Positions 16,707-25,327 of a stretch of DNA of 64,000 nucleotides are shown here, piece after piece. Origin of the DNA: Neiella litorisoli (GTDB lineage: Bacteria > Pseudomonadota > Gammaproteobacteria > Enterobacterales > Neiellaceae); contig NZ_JACXAF010000003.1 in the NCBI RefSeq assembly GCF_014773395.1, positions 62,001-126,000 on the forward strand, written 5' to 3'. The first letter of the stretch is position 1. Each line of letters starts with the position of its first letter. Under the pieces are notes generated by a model. That model saw only the letters and a list, made by a program, of their open reading frames with translations, did no database searches and had not been told where the DNA came from. The position numbers and the translations under genes were made by a program.

Positions 16707-17552
16707 TTAGCCATAGTTTGAGCGGTAATGCAGCGGGGCAACTCCCGTATGTTTTTTGAATACTCGAGAGAAATGGTAGGGATCATCAAAGCCACATTGA
16801 CAGGCTATCTGTTTAACTTGTTGATTGGTTTGACGGAGCAGCAACTGGGCATATTGCATGCGTTTGTGGGTGGCATAAGCAACAGGCGATAGCCCTAATT
16901 GTTGCTTAAATCGGCGGCTAAAATGCTCACTAGATTGGCCTACAATATCAGCCAAGGTTTGCAATTTGATCGGTTGATGCAAATGCTCTCGGATAAATTG
17001 TAGCACCGCCCGATAGTCCTCGGCTTTGCCCTGTTGCCGTCTATTGCGTGCTCGCTGCAAGAAGGGAAGCAATGCTAATAATGCATAGGCTGAACGTTCA
17101 GCATTAATCCAACTATCGGTTTGCTGATTGAGTTGGCATAAAGTTGTCAGAAGGTGTTCGGTATTTGGCGCTTGCGTGACCGATAATTCAAGCGGAACCT
17201 CGATGAGGTCAAACAGATCAATGTCGTTATGGGTGTCGAGTTGAAAATGGCACCAGTAAATTCGGATATGGTTATCGCAATAGTGGCTATGGCGACAGCC
17301 CGAAGGGATTAAATAGATGTGATTGGCTTTGAGCGCGACATCGCCGCTGTCCAAGCTTATTTTGCCCGAGCCGCCAACAATAAAATACAGTCGAGCGAAA
17401 ATGTCGGATATTTTCTCGCTCCGCCAATCTGGCCCGAGCTCAGAGTAATAAGCGCACTGTACATGTGCCCGTATGCCGGATAACAGCCGCTCTGAGACCT
17501 CCTCCTCTTGCTTTTCGCACACTTTACTTTGCGCAACTGGTGTACTAGTCAC
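16707..17552 (-). CDS. AraC-family transcription regulator
   Basis: 281 aa. An N-terminal cupin-like sensor (VALKANHIYLIPSGCRHSHY, about residues 60-110) is followed by two helix-turn-helix units at about 180-278. IKLQTLADIVGQSSEHFSRR and IACQCGFDDPYHFSRVFKKH are typical of the family. GTG at 17552 is the start, with GGATAAAATTGATAC upstream. The gene is divergent from the GH29 gene across a 143 bp gap, so control of the fucosidase is likely, with the sensor binding a sugar. It may also affect the lyase gene downstream on the same strand. Confidence 0.87.
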   Translation of the reverse strand: MTSTPVAQSKVCEKQEEEVSERLLSGIRAHVQCAYYSELGPDWRSEKISDIFARLYFIVGGSGKISLDSGDVALKANHIYLIPSGCRHSHYCDNHIRIYWCHFQLDTHNDIDLFDLIEVPLELSVTQAPNTEHLLTTLCQLNQQTDSWINAERSAYALLALLPFLQRARNRRQQGKAEDYRAVLQFIREHLHQPIKLQTLADIVGQSSEHFSRRFKQQLGLSPVAYATHKRMQYAQLLLRQTNQQVKQIACQCGFDDPYHFSRVFKKHTGVAPLHYRSNYG

Positions 17553-17695
17553 GTATCAATTTTATCCATCATTTTGTTGATTGTTTACATTCTACTTCGG
17601 TGGTTCTCTTCCTTACAATCTTCCTTCTTATTCGAGCTTTGAAAGTGAGCGGCTGATCGCTTTCATCACGGTCTAAACAGTGAGGAATTGCATAG

Positions 17696-19297
17696 ATGGC
17701 TATATCAAATCGCGCTATTAAACGGTTGCCAATGCTTGTTATTGGGACAGTTATTGGAAGTTTGTTGGTTGGTTGCAATGAGCAATCTCCCCCGCAGTTA
17801 AGCGATAACTCAAAGCAACGTTATCAGGCAACTGAGCAGTCATTGGCTCGGCATCAAGCCGCGCCAGAGTGGTTCCGCGATGCCAAATTAGGCATTTACT
17901 TTACTTGGGGGCCATATACAGTCGCTGAAGATACCAACGAATGGTACCCACGATGGATGCATTTTGATTTTAGCGAAGAACAATGGCAGGGGCGTGAGCC
18001 GGGTTACCATATTGATCGCCTTCAGTGGCATCAAGAGAAGTTTGGTCATCCATCCGAATTTGGCTATCACGATATGATCCCGTTGTTTACGGCAGAGAAT
18101 TTTGATGCCGAAGAATGGGTGCAGTTATTCAAAGACGCAGGTGCTCGGTTTGCTGGGCCTGTTGCTATGCACCACGATGGTTATGCACTTTGGGATAGCC
18201 AGATCACTCCTTGGAACTCGGCAGAAATTGGCCCTAAACGTGATATTACTGGGGAGTTGGCTGCGGCATTGCGAGCCAATGACATGAAGTTGATTACCAC
18301 GTTTCACCACGCTCGCCATTTACAACGCTATAAAGGCCAGTCAATTGAACAGGCCATGCAGCGCTATGGTCACCTCAATAGCTATCATGCTTTTTGGAAT
18401 TCTCATTATCCTTGGATTGAAGGGCTGGCAACTAGCTCCGAGGATCCCAAGCTACGTTTGCTATATGGCAATATACCTGAGGATAAATGGTTAACTGATT
18501 TTTGGCTGGCTAGCTTAAAAGAAGTGGTGGATAACTATCAGCCCGACATTGTTTGGTTTGACACTTGGCTCGATCAAATTCCACAGCAATATCGCTATGA
18601 TTTTGCAGCTTACTATCTGAATTCGGCTCAAGACTTGGCAAAAGAAGTAATGATGACTCATAAGGATTTGGACATGCCGGCGTCGTTTTCAGTGGAAGAT
18701 TTTGAGCAAGGACGCAGGGATAAACTGAGTGGGGCACCTTGGCTGACAGATGATACGATCTCCAAATGGAGCTGGTCGTATATCGACGGTTTGCCGGTGA
18801 AACCGGCACATTGGGTTATCCATGATTTTATCGATATCGTCTCTAAAAATGGCCAACTATTGCTGAATGTGTCTCCAAAAGCAGATGGCAGCATTCCAGA
18901 TGATCAGCGCGCCGTATTAAACGCATTAGGCGGCTGGTTGAAAGTCAACGGAGATGCGATTTACGGCACGCGGCCTTGGCTCATTTATGGAGAAGGGCCA
19001 ACAGAAATGGAAAATAGTGGGCACTTTACGAAACATGTCGATTACCAAGCTGAAGACATCCGCTTCACGACCAAAGGCGATGTTATTTACGCAATCGCAT
19101 TAGGAACGCCTCGGGAAAAACTCACCATCGTTGCTTTGGCGCGCAATAACAGTTTGTTGAATCAGAGAGTGTTCCTGTCGGTTTCCGCGCTCAATGGGGA
19201 TTATGTTGAGTCATGGCAGCAACGACCAAATGGCTTGGAAATAAAGCTCAAAGAAGGAGCCCCAGAGCAGGTCGCTTACGCTTTTGAAATCAAGTAA
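17696..19297 (+). CDS. GH29 alpha-L-fucosidase lipoprotein
   Basis: 533 aa. The N-terminus has a lipobox (SLLVGC, Cys27). The TIM barrel shows GH29 signatures: RDAKLGIYFTWGPYTV, FAGPVAMHHDGYALWDS and nucleophile Asp289 in IVWFDTWLD, then LLLNVSPKADGSIPDDQ. GH29 enzymes remove terminal alpha-L-fucose with retention of configuration. As a lipoprotein it would act on glycans at the cell surface or in the periplasm. No fucose catabolism genes are in the window. The divergent AraC gene is its likely regulator. GAGGAATTGCATAG precedes the ATG. A strong terminator follows. Confidence 0.9.
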   Translation: MAISNRAIKRLPMLVIGTVIGSLLVGCNEQSPPQLSDNSKQRYQATEQSLARHQAAPEWFRDAKLGIYFTWGPYTVAEDTNEWYPRWMHFDFSEEQWQGREPGYHIDRLQWHQEKFGHPSEFGYHDMIPLFTAENFDAEEWVQLFKDAGARFAGPVAMHHDGYALWDSQITPWNSAEIGPKRDITGELAAALRANDMKLITTFHHARHLQRYKGQSIEQAMQRYGHLNSYHAFWNSHYPWIEGLATSSEDPKLRLLYGNIPEDKWLTDFWLASLKEVVDNYQPDIVWFDTWLDQIPQQYRYDFAAYYLNSAQDLAKEVMMTHKDLDMPASFSVEDFEQGRRDKLSGAPWLTDDTISKWSWSYIDGLPVKPAHWVIHDFIDIVSKNGQLLLNVSPKADGSIPDDQRAVLNALGGWLKVNGDAIYGTRPWLIYGEGPTEMENSGHFTKHVDYQAEDIRFTTKGDVIYAIALGTPREKLTIVALARNNSLLNQRVFLSVSALNGDYVESWQQRPNGLEIKLKEGAPEQVAYAFEIK

Positions 19298-19313
19298 TAC
19301 TTGTGCTGTAAAA

Positions 19314-19339
19314 AAGCCCGCTGCGACAGCGGGCTTTTA
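19314..19339. terminator. Intrinsic terminator between fucosidase and urease cluster
   Basis: AAGCCCGCTG and CAGCGGGCTT form a 10 bp stem with a CGA loop, flanked by A-runs on the left and a T-run on the right, so it can work in both directions between convergent genes. Confidence 0.85.
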
Positions 19340-19402
19340 TCTAACTAAATAGTCTAACTAAATAGTGTTTGGCAAATAAGTATACAGCGAACGACTATCC
19401 GG

Positions 19403-19939
19403 CTAATTGGCTTGAATAGCTGGCCACAACCGCGTTTGAGCCAACCGCGCTAACGCTAAACCGGCAACACAAGTCATCATGCTACTGATCACTGCGCCGA
19501 CGCTAAACATGATAACCGAGCCACTGGCTTCGGAACCTTGGACAAAGCCGTGAGCACCGCCGAATAATGCTAAGGCGACGAAGCTCACCGCTTCAAGTAG
19601 ATGATGTCGGCCAATCGCTAGACCCGCTAAGGGTACCAGTACCACTGAAGCCATCATTAAGTATTCGATGGTGGCTGGCGCGGTGAATAATGACGTTAGC
19701 AGCATGCCGCCGACAAAGCTCAAAGCAATCATCGAGAGTAGCACTTTGCTTTGCCCGTTTGATAAACGAGCCGCAACCACGCCCATCAGCAACATGGTCA
19801 ATAGGTGATCGATGCCGGTCAGCGGATGCAGTAAACCACTATACCAATGGCTAACGTCATGGTGACCAGCGTGGGCCAATGCCGCTGGCGATAAAACACA
19901 GGTTGTGGCGAGCAGTGCCATGGAGGTTAGTTTTTTCAT
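19403..19939 (-). CDS. ureJ: HupE/UreJ family nickel permease
   Basis: 178 aa from the ATG at 19939; an upstream in-frame extension to 20113 overlaps ureG and is not expected. Signal-like N-terminus (SMALLATTCVLSPAALA), then HAGHHDVSHWYSGLLHPLTG and ~6 membrane helices with GIDHLLTMLLMGVVA, the HupE/UreJ motif. The protein carries Ni2+ into the cell or across the membrane for hydrogenase or urease maturation. It is the last gene of the ureABCEFG run, supporting a urease role. Confidence 0.88.
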   Translation of the reverse strand: MKKLTSMALLATTCVLSPAALAHAGHHDVSHWYSGLLHPLTGIDHLLTMLLMGVVAARLSNGQSKVLLSMIALSFVGGMLLTSLFTAPATIEYLMMASVVLVPLAGLAIGRHHLLEAVSFVALALFGGAHGFVQGSEASGSVIMFSVGAVISSMMTCVAGLALARLAQTRLWPAIQAN

Positions 19940-19955
19940 GATTAATCTGCCTTGA

Positions 19956-20612
19956 TTAGACGGTTTCTGCAGTAGCTGGCTCAACGGCAACGTGGTAGTC
20001 ACGTTTAGCCAACATGCCTTGCTCAACGATAAAGTCGATAATGGTGGCGACACCGTCACCACGCATGAAATTGGTGAATACGAAAGGTCGCTCGCCGCGC
20101 ATTTTCTTGGCATCCCGGTCCATCACCTCAAGTGAGGCATTCACCATGGGCGCCAAATCAGTTTTATTAATAATCAGAAGATCGGACTTAGTAATACCCG
20201 GTCCGCCTTTGCGCGGGATCTTATCTCCGGCACAAACGTCAATGACATATAAGGTCAAATCTGACAGTTCTGGGCTGAAGGTGGCACTTAAGTTATCGCC
20301 GCCACTTTCGACAAGGACTAATTCAAGCTCGGGATGACGTTCTTGTAATTCATCAATAGCGGCCAGATTCATCGACGCATCTTCACGAATGGCGGTGTGC
20401 GGGCAACCGCCGGTTTCAACCCCCATGATGCGATCGGCTTCCAGCGCTTCGTTACGAAGCAAAAATTCAGCATCTTCTTTGGTGTAAATGTCATTGGTCA
20501 CAACGGCGATGTTGTAATGCTGACGCAAGGCTGCGCAAAGTTGTCGCAGCAATGCTGTTTTACCTGAGCCAACAGGGCCGCCGACTCCGACGCGTAAACA
20601 TTGGGTGGTCAT
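19956..20612 (-). CDS. ureG: Urease accessory GTPase UreG
   Basis: 218 aa. P-loop GGPVGSGKT (11-19), the Cys-x-His nickel motif in [17 protein letters not shown], and NKTDLAP for guanine binding. UreG hydrolyses GTP to insert nickel into apo-urease together with UreD and UreF. The start is the ATG at 20612, with CAGGAGTTAAT one nucleotide past the ureF stop. Translation is probably coupled to ureF. Confidence 0.96.
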   Translation of the reverse strand: MTTQCLRVGVGGPVGSGKTALLRQLCAALRQHYNIAVVTNDIYTKEDAEFLLRNEALEADRIMGVETGGCPHTAIREDASMNLAAIDELQERHPELELVLVESGGDNLSATFSPELSDLTLYVIDVCAGDKIPRKGGPGITKSDLLIINKTDLAPMVNASLEVMDRDAKKMRGERPFVFTNFMRGDGVATIIDFIVEQGMLAKRDYHVAVEPATAETV

Positions 20613-20613
20613 A

Positions 20614-21276
20614 TTAACTCCTGAATAATCGAGAATATTGGGTTTCATGCCAGGCACTGACCATGGCGAGATTGGGCAGCGTCATACCAATTTGCTCATC
20701 GTCAACGCTAAGCCCATGCTGGACGCTTGCTTCAATTGCAGGCATCAACGCAAGTAAGGTTTGTTGTGCTGGGGTTTGTCCCAGCGGAATGGTTTTACAA
20801 GCAACGGTGACTTGGTTTTCCAGCCAGCTCCATAGCCAGCTGCACAAGCCGGATTCGAGTTCGATATCAAAGTGGGCGAGGGCATAAGCAAACATAGGTA
20901 GGTAGCCTAAGCCCTTTGACTCAGCAGGTAGATTACAGTCCAAGCTGTTGAGCAAGCGATGCAGCGTGCTGCCCAGTTGTAGCTCTTCTTTCAATAGCTC
21001 TGCACTATCGCGATTGGCAAGAAGAATCGCTTGCCAGTGCTGAATTGCGCCATAATCTTTGGCCTGCCAAGCTTGATAGCAACGACTCATCAGCGGCACT
21101 TCAAGCTGTGACAAGCTGTACTTCAACTGCGGCTCAATCCACTGAAGCAAACTCTGCTCGTTGCTCACCCAGCCCAAATCGACCGCTGTTTCTAAACCTT
21201 GGCTGTAGGCGAAGGCCCCAATCGGTAAGCTAGGACTGGATAGATGCAATAGCGATAACAGTTGCTGTTGCTTCAT
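20614..21276 (-). CDS. ureF: Urease accessory protein UreF
   Basis: 220 aa, all-helical. Typical UreF start region [20 protein letters not shown]. UreF joins UreD and gates UreG GTPase activity in the pre-activation complex. The ATG overlaps the ureE stop by 4 nt (ATGA), and the stop is one base before the ureG start, giving a tight operon. Confidence 0.95.
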   Translation of the reverse strand: MKQQQLLSLLHLSSPSLPIGAFAYSQGLETAVDLGWVSNEQSLLQWIEPQLKYSLSQLEVPLMSRCYQAWQAKDYGAIQHWQAILLANRDSAELLKEELQLGSTLHRLLNSLDCNLPAESKGLGYLPMFAYALAHFDIELESGLCSWLWSWLENQVTVACKTIPLGQTPAQQTLLALMPAIEASVQHGLSVDDEQIGMTLPNLAMVSAWHETQYSRLFRS

Positions 21277-21767
21277 GCGTGTTCATGCTCATGGTGCGCA
21301 TGTTCATGATCGTGGCTATGGCCATGACTGTGGCCACCTAGGCCTTGAGCATAGGCACCGTTTTCTGGGGCAAAACCAGCATGAACTGTGGATACGGTTA
21401 GGCCCAATAGTTCGACCATTTGCTCCAGCACATGATCAGGCTGAAAGCGCACCCACATCTCGCCTACTTGCAGCGGTGTATGACGGTTGCCTAAGTGATA
21501 GCAGGCCTTGGCAAAGGTCAGCCAATCGGCCGCTTTCGCTTGGCTCAATTGTTCTGGCTCAGCTTTGACCAAAAAATTTTCGCCACATTCACTAGTGAGG
21601 TAGTCACCTTCGCGCAGCACTTCGCCACGGGTAAGAAATACTCCAACTTCTTTACCGGTCACTGTGGCGGCTTTGAACCGGCCGCGTTGGCGGGTTTCAA
21701 ACGGCAATGAGACAATATCTAGCACTTTGCCGTGGCAATGATCTGATTTACTGATGACTTTATACAT
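21273..21767 (-). CDS. ureE: Urease accessory nickel metallochaperone UreE
   Basis: 164 aa from the ATG at 21767; the longer frame to 21890 would overlap ureC. An N-terminal peptide-binding-like domain (about 1-75) is followed by the metal-binding domain with CYHLGNRHTPLQ, then a His-rich tail of ~20 residues (alternating His/Gly/Asp/Glu) that can store nickel. UreE delivers Ni2+ to UreG. The tail is of the Klebsiella type, whereas some UreE proteins lack it. The stop overlaps the ureF start. Confidence 0.95.
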   Translation of the reverse strand: MYKVISKSDHCHGKVLDIVSLPFETRQRGRFKAATVTGKEVGVFLTRGEVLREGDYLTSECGENFLVKAEPEQLSQAKAADWLTFAKACYHLGNRHTPLQVGEMWVRFQPDHVLEQMVELLGLTVSTVHAGFAPENGAYAQGLGGHSHGHSHDHEHAHHEHEHA

Positions 21768-21792
21768 CGATCTGTCCTTTACCTTGCCAGCG

Positions 21793-23499
21793 TTAAAACA
21801 GGCAGTAACGTTGCGCCAGCGGCAGTTCGCTCGCTGGTTCGCAAATGAGTGGCACGCCGTCGGCCTTGACTTCATAGGTTTGGGCATCAACGGTCACTTC
21901 TGGCTTGGCGGTGTTATGGATCATCGCTTCTTTGAATGCCTTGCGGGCACCAATACATGGCACCAAGCGGCGTTTCACGCCAATTTTCTCGGCCAGTCCT
22001 TGGTCAATCGAAGCTTGACTCACGAAGTACACTGATGTTTGTGACGCCGATGAACCGAAGCCACCAAACATATAGCGGTAGTGAACCGGTTGTGGCGTTG
22101 GAATCGAAGCGTTGGCATCGCCCATCGGCGCCGCGGCGATAAAACCGCCTTTGATAATCAGCGATGGTTTGATGCCGAAAAATGCTGGCTTCCACAGCAC
22201 CAGATCGGCCAATTTGCCGGTTTCAATTGAGCCCACCAGATGATCAACACCATGGGTAATGGCGGGATTAATGGTGTATTTGGCAATGTAACGTTTGGCT
22301 CGGAAGTTATCACAGCCAATGGCTTCATCTTCGGGCAACAAGCCACGTTGGGTCTTCATCTTGTGGGCTGTTTGCCAAGTCCGGCAGATCACTTCACCGA
22401 CTCGGCCCATGGCCTGAGAGTCCGAGGCGATCATCGAAAACGCCCCCATGTCATGGAGGATATCTTCGGCAGCAATGGTTTCTTTGCGAATTCGAGAGTC
22501 AGCAAATGCGACATCTTCTGGAATGTTTGGATCAAGGTGATGACAAACCATCAGCATATCCAAGTGCTCATCCACCGTGTTGATAGTGTAGGGGCGAGTC
22601 GGGTTAGTCGAAGAGGGCAATACGTTGGATTCGCCACAGGCTTTGATAATGTCTGGCGCATGGCCGCCACCAGCCCCTTCGGTGTGGTACGTATGAATGC
22701 AGCGCCCTTTAAATGCCGCGAGGGTGTCTTCCACAAAACCCGATTCGTTCAAGGTGTCAGTATGAATCGCCACTTGTACGTCATACTGCTCGGCAACGGT
22801 TAGGCAGTTATCGATAGTCGCAGGCGTGGTGCCCCAATCTTCGTGCAATTTCAAGCCGCAAGCACCGGCATCAAGTTGCTCAGCTAACGGCTCGGGCAAG
22901 CTAGCATTGCCTTTTCCCAAGAAACCAAAGTTCATTGGCAAGTCATCACAGCTTTCAAACATCCGCTGCAAATTCCATGCGCCTGGCGTGCAGGTGGTGG
23001 CATTGGTACCTGTTGCCGGTCCGGTGCCACCGCCGAGCATCGTGGTGGTGCCTGACATCAAGGCTTCTTCGACTTGCTGCGGACAAATAAAGTGAATGTG
23101 GGAATCGACGCCGCCAGCGGTCAGGATTTGCCCTTCACCGGCGATCACCTCGGTGCTAGCGCCAATATGAATATCAACGCCCGGCTGAGTGTCGGCATTA
23201 CCGGCTTTGCCGATTGCGGCAATCAAACCATCTTTGATGCCGACGTCGGCTTTGACAATGCCCCAATGATCGAGAATCAGTGCATTGGTGATCACGCAGT
23301 CCATCACTTCATCGCGGCACTTTTGACCTTGGCCCATGCCATCGCGAATGACTTTACCGCCACCAAATTTGACTTCATCACCGTACTGGGTTTTGTCCTC
23401 TTCGACTTGGATCCACAGCTCGGTATCGCCCAAGCGGACTCGGTCGCCGGTGGTGGGGCCATACATATCGGCATAAGCTTTTCTGGATATCTTAGTCAT
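21793..23499 (-). CDS. ureC: Urease alpha (catalytic) subunit UreC
   Basis: 568 aa, full length. All active-site residues sit at the Klebsiella numbering: His134 and His136 (HIH), carbamylated Lys217 (GLKLHEDWG), His219, His246, His272, flap Cys319-His320, Asp360. The enzyme hydrolyses urea to ammonia and carbamate in the cytoplasm with two Ni2+. The ATG overlaps the ureB stop by 4 nt. No damaged motif is seen, so an active enzyme is expected. Confidence 0.98.
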   Translation of the reverse strand: MTKISRKAYADMYGPTTGDRVRLGDTELWIQVEEDKTQYGDEVKFGGGKVIRDGMGQGQKCRDEVMDCVITNALILDHWGIVKADVGIKDGLIAAIGKAGNADTQPGVDIHIGASTEVIAGEGQILTAGGVDSHIHFICPQQVEEALMSGTTTMLGGGTGPATGTNATTCTPGAWNLQRMFESCDDLPMNFGFLGKGNASLPEPLAEQLDAGACGLKLHEDWGTTPATIDNCLTVAEQYDVQVAIHTDTLNESGFVEDTLAAFKGRCIHTYHTEGAGGGHAPDIIKACGESNVLPSSTNPTRPYTINTVDEHLDMLMVCHHLDPNIPEDVAFADSRIRKETIAAEDILHDMGAFSMIASDSQAMGRVGEVICRTWQTAHKMKTQRGLLPEDEAIGCDNFRAKRYIAKYTINPAITHGVDHLVGSIETGKLADLVLWKPAFFGIKPSLIIKGGFIAAAPMGDANASIPTPQPVHYRYMFGGFGSSASQTSVYFVSQASIDQGLAEKIGVKRRLVPCIGARKAFKEAMIHNTAKPEVTVDAQTYEVKADGVPLICEPASELPLAQRYCLF

Positions 23500-23849
23500 T
23501 TGCTGTCACCTTGAACGCTGGTCTCGGTTGCGTGCTCGTTGCCATCAAGTGGTCCCATAACTTCGTTGCGAAAACCATAAACGTGGCGCGAACCGGCAAA
23601 GGCGACTAACTCGACTTCGCGGTTTTGGGCGGGCTCAAAACGAACCGCAGTACCCGCCGGAATATTAAGGCGCATGCCGCGGGTTTTGCTGCGATTGAAT
23701 TCCAGTGCTGGGTTGGCCTCGAAGAAGTGATAGTGGCTGCCGATTTGAACAGGGCGATCGCCATGGTTGACCACATTGATGGTGATGGTCGGGCGACCCG
23801 CATTCAATTCAATGTCATCACCTTGTAATTGATATTCGCCTGGGATCAT
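23496..23849 (-). CDS. ureB: Urease beta subunit UreB
   Basis: 117 aa from ATG at 23849, which has AGGAG with a 6 nt spacer; a TTG two codons earlier is less likely. Motifs: MIPGEYQL start, [15 protein letters not shown] and [17 protein letters not shown] structural subunit of the (UreABC)3 complex. It overlaps ureC by 4 nt. Confidence 0.96.
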   Translation of the reverse strand: MIPGEYQLQGDDIELNAGRPTITINVVNHGDRPVQIGSHYHFFEANPALEFNRSKTRGMRLNIPAGTAVRFEPAQNREVELVAFAGSRHVYGFRNEVMGPLDGNEHATETSVQGDSK

Positions 23850-23858
23850 GGCCAACTC

Positions 23859-24161
23859 CTATTGAACGGGATCATGAACGGTGACCAGTTTGGTACCGTC
23901 AGGGAAGGTGGCCTCGACCTGAACCTCGTGAATCAGTTCAGCAACGCCAGGCATTAGATCATCATGGCTGACAATATGGCGCCCTTCGGCCATTAGCGTC
24001 GCGACACTTTTGCCATCACGAGCACCTTCCATGATGGCGGCTGAGATCAATGCGACCGCTTCGGGATAATTGAGTTTGGTGCCACGGGCCAAGCGGCGCT
24101 CGGCCAATAGTGCCGCCGTAAAAAGCAGTAATTTGTCTTTGTCTCTTGGGGACAGTTCCAT
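23859..24161 (-). CDS. ureA: Urease gamma subunit UreA
   Basis: 100 aa, the standard length. [20 protein letters not shown] start and [19 protein letters not shown] are diagnostic. First gene of the minus-strand urease run; GGAGCTGACG precedes the ATG. In many relatives ureD lies directly upstream of ureA, but here the gap leads to a divergent phzF gene and ureD is ~9 kb away. Confidence 0.96.
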   Translation of the reverse strand: MELSPRDKDKLLLFTAALLAERRLARGTKLNYPEAVALISAAIMEGARDGKSVATLMAEGRHIVSHDDLMPGVAELIHEVQVEATFPDGTKLVTVHDPVQ

Positions 24162-24290
24162 CGTCAGCTCCTAAAACTAAAGCTAACGGCTAGGCTATCG
24201 GAACGGGCAGCAAGAGTAAGTACGCTAATTGACGTAGTTTTTAGTCAGTCAATTGAAATTATTAAAATTTTTTACAACCAAGGAGTGACT

Positions 24291-25082
24291 GTGAAAATCA
24301 GAGTAGACGTCGTCGACGCATTTACCAAACAACGTTTCAAAGGCAATTCTGCTGCCGTGGTGATCACCGAAGCTTGGCTTGCCGATGATTTGATGCAAGC
24401 GATTGCCGCAGAAAACAACTTGTCCGAGACTGCATTTTTAGTACAGTCAGCCGATGGTAGCTATCACATCCGCTGGTTCTCACCGCTTAATGAAATCGAC
24501 TTTTGTGGTCACGCCACGTTGGCTGCAGCCTCGGTGTTGTTCAAACAGCAGCCACAGTGCAATGAACTGGTGATGGTCGCAGAGGCTGTGGGGCGGATGA
24601 CCATTAGTCAAACTGCTGAAGGTTTAATTGAGATGGATTTTCCCAACCGTAAACCAGCAGCTGTGGCTGATATTCCGCAAGCGTTGTTCGACGGGTTGTC
24701 GATTCAACCGGCGCAGGTGCTGTTAAATAATCAAGCTTACTTTGCTGTTTATGATAGCGAGGCGGATGTTAGGGCCGTGGTTGCCGATTCTGAACAGCTG
24801 AAAAAGCTGGCGCCATACGATGTAGTGGTCACTGCTGCTAGTGAGCAATACGACTTTGCCTCGCGCTATTTTTGGCCTGCCAATGGCGGTGACGAAGATC
24901 CGGTAACGGGCTCGATTCATACCGGTTTAGCGCCTTACTGGGCTGAGCGACTCGGCAAGCAGCAACTCCATGCCTATCAGGCATCGCAGAGAGGGGGCGA
25001 GCTTTATTGTCGAGTCGAGAATGATCGGGTGTTTATCTCTGGTGGCGCGGTGCACTATCTGCAAGGTTATATTGAGCTTTAA
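24291..25082 (+). CDS. PhzF-family isomerase/epimerase-like protein
   Basis: 263 aa from GTG at 24291 (AGGAG five nt upstream; a GTG at 24285 overlaps that site). Two-fold DAP-epimerase-like fold with family motifs VDVVDAFTKQRFKGNSAAVV, the catalytic Glu in NNLSETAFLV, NEIDFCGHATLAAA and GDEDPVTGSIHTGLAPYWA. Members isomerise small unsaturated or hydroxy acids; most non-phenazine members have no known substrate. Nothing else for phenazine synthesis is present. The gene is divergent from ureA. Confidence 0.85.
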   Translation: MKIRVDVVDAFTKQRFKGNSAAVVITEAWLADDLMQAIAAENNLSETAFLVQSADGSYHIRWFSPLNEIDFCGHATLAAASVLFKQQPQCNELVMVAEAVGRMTISQTAEGLIEMDFPNRKPAAVADIPQALFDGLSIQPAQVLLNNQAYFAVYDSEADVRAVVADSEQLKKLAPYDVVVTAASEQYDFASRYFWPANGGDEDPVTGSIHTGLAPYWAERLGKQQLHAYQASQRGGELYCRVENDRVFISGGAVHYLQGYIEL

Positions 25083-25168
25083 TCGCTATTCCAACAGGCT
25101 CTAATTAGCGCAGATTTTTTCGGTTTCATTCTCAGGGCTCTCGGCTCACAGCTCAGGGCCGATAATTT

Positions 25169-25199
25169 TCGCCGCTCATGGCTTAACTGTTAGCGGCGA
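25169..25199 (+). terminator. Hairpin after phzF-like gene
   Basis: TCGCCGCT and AGCGGCGA form an 8 bp stem, followed by CCTTTTCTC. It is a probable weak intrinsic terminator ahead of the nirB promoter. Confidence 0.5.
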
Positions 25200-25253
25200 C
25201 CTTTTCTCGCTCAATTCGATTGTTGCATTTCATTTGTATTTTATTTGTTGCAT

Positions 25254-25267
25254 TTGATATGCATCAA
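25254..25267 (+). promoter_or_regulatory. FNR-type box upstream of nirB
   Basis: TTGAT-ATGC-ATCAA is an exact match to the FNR/Anr consensus, 60 nt before the nirB ATG. It suggests induction of nitrite reduction when oxygen is low, as in enteric nir operons. Confidence 0.75.
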
Positions 25268-25327
25268 ATAATGATTTGGTCAGGCCAATCACAATGCGCT
25301 CAGATTTTTGCAGTTTTAGGAAGTTGT

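Noticed and set aside
19940-20113. N-terminal extension of the HupE/UreJ protein
   Set aside because: It overlaps ureG out of frame and precedes a clear signal-type start at 19939.
21768-21890. N-terminal extension of UreE
   Set aside because: It overlaps the ureC 3' end and precedes the normal UreE start MYKVISK.
24162-24290. Sigma-54 promoter before ureA or in the porin/kinase gap
   Set aside because: I looked for the GG-N10-GC pattern with flanking consensus and found no convincing match on either strand.
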